Part shown: positions 59,101-64,000 of the stretch, in pieces | Layout: each line of letters opens with the position of its first letter | Numbering within the stretch: position 1 is the first letter of the stretch | NCBI GenBank assembly: GCA_937982115.1 | Contig: CALJNE010000058.1 | Span: 1 to 64,000, forward strand | From: an uncultured Bacteroidales bacterium | GTDB lineage: Bacteria; Bacteroidota; Bacteroidia; Bacteroidales; ML635J-15 | Length of the DNA: 64,000 nucleotides | Reading direction: 5' to 3' | The notes under the pieces: generated by a model | The model's database searches: none | What the model was told of the DNA's origin: nothing | Seen by the model: only the letters and a program-made list of their open reading frames with translations | Position numbers and translations under genes: made by a program

Positions 59101-60801
59101 TTAATATTGGTTGCCAATATTTGAAAAAAATATCCAAATAAATCCAAAATGTCCCAAAATTTTTTCTTTTTGTGAAAAATTATTTCCGTATAAAATTTTT
59201 CCTGAAAGAATTTCTTCATTTTCCAGAATAACTTCTTTTCCGGAAAAATTGATTAAAACTTGTATTTTTTCTTTACCAAAATTTCTTTCTATAATATCGA
59301 GATTTCGAAATTTATCAAATTTAAGACTACCCCTCGAAAACGATTTATACTGCTTACGAACAGAAATCATTTCTTTCAAATTATGAAAGACTTTGTATTC
59401 AAGAGTATTTTCATTTTTTATTTTGCTAAGTACTTCAGTCCAATTTATTTTTCCTCTCACAAGATTTCGTGTATCATCATGTCCGGTGATTTTAATTTGG
59501 TTATTATAATATTCCCAGTCGTTGGTTTTGGCAAATTCATCGCCATAATAAATCACGGGTGTGCCGGGAAGTATAAGCATCAAATTAAAAGCTGCAAGAA
59601 TTTTATCCGCATCCATTTTAAACAATTCGCTTAATCTTGCAGAGATTCCTTCACCAACTCTGAAATCCCATTTTGGGTCATGGCAATAAGTTTCGTGAAT
59701 AAATTTTCTGTCTTCTTCGCTAACATAAACTAATTCAAGACTTAGTTCATCGTGGCATCTTAAAAAAGTGAACCATTGGCAATTATCGGGAATCTCAGGA
59801 GTAACACTCACATCCAAAATGTTTTTTACCGGCTCCAGTGATTGAATAGCAATTGATTTAAACATTTGTGGCATTAACGGGAAATTATATCCGGCATGAC
59901 ATTCATCTCCTTCACCCATGTATTTAACTACTTCTTTTGGTGGTTGACATGCTTCTGCCAGCAACATAACCGATGGATTTATAAAATCAATGACTGCCCT
60001 GAAAAATTTTACAATATTATGAGTGTTTTCAAGATTTTCACAATCTGTATCCTCTTCTTTCCACAAGTAAGGTATTGCGTCTGCTCTAAATCCATCAACA
60101 CCTTTATCTATCCAGAACATAAAATTTCGACACATGTCGAATAAAACATTGGGATTTCTATAATTCAAATCCGGCTGGAATTCAAAAAATCTATGAAAAT
60201 AAAATTTCCCGTTTTCATGTTTTTCCCAATTGCTATCACACATACCTTTAAACAACAGACGACATTTGGAATATCCCCTGTCATTGTCGCTCCAGATATA
60301 GTAATCGGAATATATGTTTTTCTCTGGCAGAGCGGATTTTTTAAACCAATAATGCTGATTTGAAGTATGATTTATGGCTATATCAAAAATAACTTTTATT
60401 CCGTTTTCGTGAGCCAGATTTAAGAAATCATAAAATACAGCTTGCCCTTTTTCGCCAACTAAATTTTTCCGTATCAAGCGATAATCAGATATATCAAAAC
60501 CTGCATCTCTCATTGGAGATTCTAAAACCGGTAAAAGCCATAAACAATTAACCCCCAAATCTTTTAGATAAGGTAATTTATCAATTAGTCCAGAAAAATC
60601 ATTATTAAACAAATCCACATAGAGCGAGTAAACCACAGCGTCTTTGTACCATTCTGCGCTGCTGTCATTCTTTTTTTGTTTCGATTCGTATTCGTCTTTA
60701 AAATCTTTTAATTCCCAAACAAAATTTTCAAGACTTTTTGTTGGAAAATCAGGGTATAACTCTTTAAAAATTTTTGCTAATTTATTTTTTATATTGTCCA
60801 T
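59101..60801 (-). CDS. GH13 alpha-amylase-family / trehalose-synthase-like glycosidase
   Basis: 'DIAINHTSNQHYWFKKS', 'GVDGFRADAIPYLWKEE', 'MLLAEACQPP', 'FLRCHDELSL'. Confidence 0.9.
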   Translation of the reverse strand: MDNIKNKLAKIFKELYPDFPTKSLENFVWELKDFKDEYESKQKKNDSSAEWYKDAVVYSLYVDLFNNDFSGLIDKLPYLKDLGVNCLWLLPVLESPMRDAGFDISDYRLIRKNLVGEKGQAVFYDFLNLAHENGIKVIFDIAINHTSNQHYWFKKSALPEKNIYSDYYIWSDNDRGYSKCRLLFKGMCDSNWEKHENGKFYFHRFFEFQPDLNYRNPNVLFDMCRNFMFWIDKGVDGFRADAIPYLWKEEDTDCENLENTHNIVKFFRAVIDFINPSVMLLAEACQPPKEVVKYMGEGDECHAGYNFPLMPQMFKSIAIQSLEPVKNILDVSVTPEIPDNCQWFTFLRCHDELSLELVYVSEEDRKFIHETYCHDPKWDFRVGEGISARLSELFKMDADKILAAFNLMLILPGTPVIYYGDEFAKTNDWEYYNNQIKITGHDDTRNLVRGKINWTEVLSKIKNENTLEYKVFHNLKEMISVRKQYKSFSRGSLKFDKFRNLDIIERNFGKEKIQVLINFSGKEVILENEEILSGKILYGNNFSQKEKILGHFGFIWIFFSNIGNQY

Positions 60802-60830
60802 AAATAATTTTGAATTTTTCTACCTTTTAT

Positions 60831-60838
60831 TACATTTG
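60831..60838 (+). promoter_or_regulatory. -7 box TACATTTG
   Basis: TAnnTTTG upstream of 60874 start. Confidence 0.4.
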
Positions 60839-60873
60839 TAAAAATAAAATAAAATAATTAAAAATCAAAATAT

Positions 60874-61521
60874 ATGAAAAAAATTGCTGTTATTTTATCA
60901 GGATGTGGAGTTTATGACGGTAGTGAAATACATGAAGCTACCCTGAGCTTGTATGCACTTTCGAAAAACGAAGTTGCTTATGAATGCTTTGCTCCAGACA
61001 AAGAACAATTCCACGTAATTAATCATTACACCGGAGAGGTAACGAATGAAAAAAGAAATGTTTTAGTAGAAGCAGCTCGCATTGCAAGAGGAAAAATTAA
61101 GCCTTTGTCCGAATTAAATGTGAAAGATTTCGATGGAGTATTATTACCCGGAGGTTATGGAGCAGCAAAAAATCTTTCTACTTATGCAATTGATGGCGAG
61201 AATTATAAAGTGGATGAATTAGTGGCTGAAAAGTTAAAAGATTTTCACGCTGCTAAAAAGCCAATTGCAGCACTATGTATTGCTCCAATGATTGTTGCAA
61301 AAGTTATAGGGGGAATTATTACAATTGGAAACGATAAAAACACAGCACTTATAGCAGAAAAACAAGGAGCAAAGCATGTTAACAAAAACTATGATGAAGT
61401 TGCAATAGATGAAGTCAATAAAATTGTAACAACACCATGCTATATGCTCGCAGATACAATTTACAAAACTGCTGTGGGGATTGAAGCAGCTGTAGAAGCT
61501 ATGCTCGGATTGATGAAATAA
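60874..61521 (+). CDS. elbB: isoprenoid biosynthesis glyoxalase ElbB (DJ-1/PfpI superfamily)
   Basis: 'AVILSGCGVYDGSEIHEATLSLYAL', 'LPGGYGAAKNLSTYA', 'AALCIAPMIVAKV'. Confidence 0.94.
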   Translation: MKKIAVILSGCGVYDGSEIHEATLSLYALSKNEVAYECFAPDKEQFHVINHYTGEVTNEKRNVLVEAARIARGKIKPLSELNVKDFDGVLLPGGYGAAKNLSTYAIDGENYKVDELVAEKLKDFHAAKKPIAALCIAPMIVAKVIGGIITIGNDKNTALIAEKQGAKHVNKNYDEVAIDEVNKIVTTPCYMLADTIYKTAVGIEAAVEAMLGLMK

Positions 61522-61547
61522 AAAAAACGCTTTAAAGCGTTTTTTTA
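61521..61547. terminator. bidirectional rho-independent terminator
   Basis: AAAAAAACGCTTTAAAGCGTTTTTTT between convergent genes. Confidence 0.85.
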
Positions 61548-62300
61548 TGTTTGTTTAAATTCTATTGTTACATTTCCGGTTTGATATCCAGTACCTGGTT
61601 TAGGTTCATATTTCCATTGTCGAACAGCATCTATAGCCGGTCTGACACATCTATCACAAGTTGTACTAACAAGACTTACATCCGTAACATCTCCCTTTTC
61701 ATTAACTGTAATCCTAAGCACAACTTTACCAGTTAGATTTTCTTGTGGTGTTGGTTCAACAGTATAAACTTTACGACGACCGGTTATACTGCCACCGACA
61801 CCTCCGGGACCTGTGCCCGACCCTGTGCCATCTATTCCTGTTCCGGGATTTCCACTACCTGAACCTGATCCTGAAGTACCGGAACCGGTACCATTACCAA
61901 AAACGTTTCCGCCAAACAGATTATTTATTCTATCTGTATTAGGATTTGTAGGGTTAGTATTTTGAGTAGTTGTCGTATTTGTGTTTGTCTGAGTGTTTGG
62001 AGTATTATTAACATTTGGAACGGTACTTGACTGCATGGAGGCGGCATCTTCGAAACTTTGGGTGTTAACACCAGATGTTGAAGTGTTTTGAGAAGAGGCA
62101 TTTTGTTCATTGTGTGAGGCAGATAAGGAAGCACCCGCATCTCGATTGCCACCTCCGGCAAAGTCAATTAGTATAGCCTCTTCGGGAGGAAGAGGCAAAG
62201 GTGTTTTAAAGCCGAGCAATAACAGCAAAACTATTACAAAAACAATATATAATATTACTCCTATTACTCCGTGAATATGTTGTTTTATCCAATCGTTCAT
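61545..62300 (-). CDS. tonB: energy transducer TonB-family protein
   Basis: N-terminal TM, Asn/Thr/Ser/Gly-rich linker, C-term 'GKVVLRITVNEKGDVTDVSLVSTTCDRCVRPAIDAVRQWKYEP'. Confidence 0.85.
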   Translation of the reverse strand: MNDWIKQHIHGVIGVILYIVFVIVLLLLLGFKTPLPLPPEEAILIDFAGGGNRDAGASLSASHNEQNASSQNTSTSGVNTQSFEDAASMQSSTVPNVNNTPNTQTNTNTTTTQNTNPTNPNTDRINNLFGGNVFGNGTGSGTSGSGSGSGNPGTGIDGTGSGTGPGGVGGSITGRRKVYTVEPTPQENLTGKVVLRITVNEKGDVTDVSLVSTTCDRCVRPAIDAVRQWKYEPKPGTGYQTGNVTIEFKQT

Positions 62301-62711
62301 TTATTTACTTATTGGTTGAGTTGCAAGTATTAACTTCCATTTATTGTCTTTAGCGATATTCATAATTTTAACAACTTGTTCCATTGGCACTGTTCTGTCA
62401 ACATGTAACGAAACATAAGGTTCGTCCTGCCCTGCGACAGCTTTTTTAAGGAGAGTTTCAACTTCCGATTCTGCACAATAAGTAGTACCAACAGCAAAAG
62501 CGTAAGTGCCGTCCTGCATATCTTTTATTGAAACAGATGCTATCGGATTGGCCTCGGTTTGGGAATTACTTTGAGGTAACAATAATTTTAAAGCATTTGG
62601 AGCTATTAAAGTTGATGTTACCATAAAAAATATCAATAGCAAAAACACTATGTCGGTCATTGACGACATACTGAATTCTGCACTGATTTTATTTCGAGAT
62701 TTTATTGCCAT
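62301..62711 (-). CDS. exbD: ExbD/TolR biopolymer transport protein
   Basis: 'SMTDIVFLLLIFFMVTSTLI', 'VSLHVDRTVPMEQVVKIMNIA'. Confidence 0.93.
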   Translation of the reverse strand: MAIKSRNKISAEFSMSSMTDIVFLLLIFFMVTSTLIAPNALKLLLPQSNSQTEANPIASVSIKDMQDGTYAFAVGTTYCAESEVETLLKKAVAGQDEPYVSLHVDRTVPMEQVVKIMNIAKDNKWKLILATQPISK

Positions 62712-62719
62712 AATCTGTA

Positions 62720-63403
62720 TTATTTTACAGGTTGATTAAGAATATCCATAAACTCTGTTGTTTTTGCTTCTAATTGAGTTACCAAATTTGATACTCTTGC
62801 AACAAGAATGTTATATCCGAAATAAGCAATAATACCAACGACTAACCCTCCAACAGTAGTTACCATTGCGGTATAAATACCATTAGAAAGCAGAGTAACA
62901 TCAATATTATTACCGGCAGTAGCCATATCATAAAATGCACGTACCATACCAATAACAGTACCTAAAAACCCAATCATTGGAGCACCTCCGGCTATGGAAG
63001 CCAGAATCGGGAGTCCTTTTTCAAGTTTAGCAACTTCTTGTTTACCAACATTTTCAATAGCAGTATTAACATCGCTTAATGGTCTTCCTATTCTCATAAC
63101 GCCTTTTTCAATCATTCTGGCAATCGGACCATCATTAATACGGCAAGTATCAAGAGCTTGTTCGATTTTACCTTCAAGGATAAAATTTCGGATATTATCC
63201 ATAAATGACTTTTGTTCTCTTGATGCCTTCTTAATTGCTATGAAACGGTCAATGAAAATATAGACTGCTACAACCGACAAAAAGGCTAAAACAATCATTA
63301 TCCAACCACCCTTGGTAGCCAATTCAAAAAACGACAAAGTCAGTTCTCCGGCTTCTCCCTGAACTGCAGCATTTTGTAAAGTATCAACATTTAATAACAA
63401 CAT
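62720..63403 (-). CDS. exbB: MotA/TolQ/ExbB proton channel protein
   Basis: 'LEKGLPILASIAGGAPMIGFLGTVIGMVRAF', 'GIYTAMVTTVGGLVVGIIAYFGYN'. Confidence 0.93.
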   Translation of the reverse strand: MLLLNVDTLQNAAVQGEAGELTLSFFELATKGGWIMIVLAFLSVVAVYIFIDRFIAIKKASREQKSFMDNIRNFILEGKIEQALDTCRINDGPIARMIEKGVMRIGRPLSDVNTAIENVGKQEVAKLEKGLPILASIAGGAPMIGFLGTVIGMVRAFYDMATAGNNIDVTLLSNGIYTAMVTTVGGLVVGIIAYFGYNILVARVSNLVTQLEAKTTEFMDILNQPVK

Positions 63404-63579
63404 ATTACAACCGATTTTAATTATTCCACGAAATTAAAAACATTCCAACGACCATAAAATTTTTATTCGCTTATTTTATTAACAAATCACTGTTAAATCT
63501 TATTTTATAAACGATACATCAAAAAAATTATTTTATAGATAATAAATTTCGTAAATTTTCATAAAACAAAAAGAAAAAC

Positions 63580-63587
63580 TAATTTTG
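63580..63587 (+). promoter_or_regulatory. -7 box TAATTTTG
   Basis: TAnnTTTG 17 nt before ATG 63604. Confidence 0.5.
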
Positions 63588-63603
63588 CAAAAAAATAAAG
63601 ATT

Positions 63604-64000
63604 ATGAAATTTTTCTTAGATACAGCTAATCTAGAGCAAATTAAGGAAGCTCAGGCTTTAGGCGTTATTGATGGTGTTACCACAAATCCATCATTGATGG
63701 CAAAAGAAGGAATTGCAGGAAAGCAAAACATCCTAGACCATTATGTAAAAATTTGCAACATCGTTGACGGCGATGTTAGTGCAGAAGTAATTAGTACCGA
63801 TTACGAAGGAATGATAAAAGAAGGCGAAGAACTTGCTGCATTACATCCACAGATTGTTGTGAAAGTACCGGTAATAAAAGATGGAATAAAAGCTATAAAG
63901 TACTTAAGTTCTAAAGGTATTCGTACCAATTGCACATTGGTTTTTAGTGCAGGGCAAGCTTTGTTGGCTGCAAAAGCAGGAGCAACTTATGTTTCTCCTT
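63604..64000 (+). CDS. transaldolase / fructose-6-phosphate aldolase family, partial (runs off right edge)
   Basis: Own translation: [132 protein letters not shown]...; not in the ORF track. Confidence 0.95.
   Translation, partial: MKFFLDTANLEQIKEAQALGVIDGVTTNPSLMAKEGIAGKQNILDHYVKICNIVDGDVSAEVISTDYEGMIKEGEELAALHPQIVVKVPVIKDGIKAIKYLSSKGIRTNCTLVFSAGQALLAAKAGATYVSP

Noticed and set aside
59111-60144. Plus-strand ORFs antisense to the GH13 gene
   Set aside because: Shadow ORFs; the GH13 catalytic motifs are clear on the minus strand.

Overview
AT-rich chromosomal window from a Bacteroidota bacterium, probably Bacteroidales-like: type IX secretion (T9SS) C-terminal domains, CHU_C/SprB-repeat proteins, TAnnTTTG -7 boxes, MqnA, KdsA. 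Most of it is ordinary chromosome: gcvP, kdsA, mqnA, cdd, mltG, pbpC, exbB/exbD/tonB, a DPP-IV-type peptidase, a PorE-like OmpA protein, and a transaldolase-like gene running off the right edge. The accessory content is: (i) an AraC-regulator-led cassette at 2.5-9.6 kb with two Acg-like nitroreductases, DUF6544 and DUF2807 proteins and two envelope proteins of unknown function; (ii) T9SS cargo proteases (C10, M4, beta-lactamase-like) and three giant SprB/PKD/CHU_C proteins, two of them tandem paralogs; (iii) three divergent IS1595-like zinc-ribbon 'transposase' genes, all on the minus strand. The first of these runs off the left edge and is missing from the ORF track. The two complete ones have intact ORFs, C4 zinc ribbons and GVATKY motifs, but appear to have lost catalytic acidic residues. 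They sit directly upstream of mltG and pbpC. This is my best candidate for an undescribed (domesticated-transposase) system; it is inferred from reading only. No CRISPR array, rRNA, tRNA, prophage or recognisable defence island was seen.
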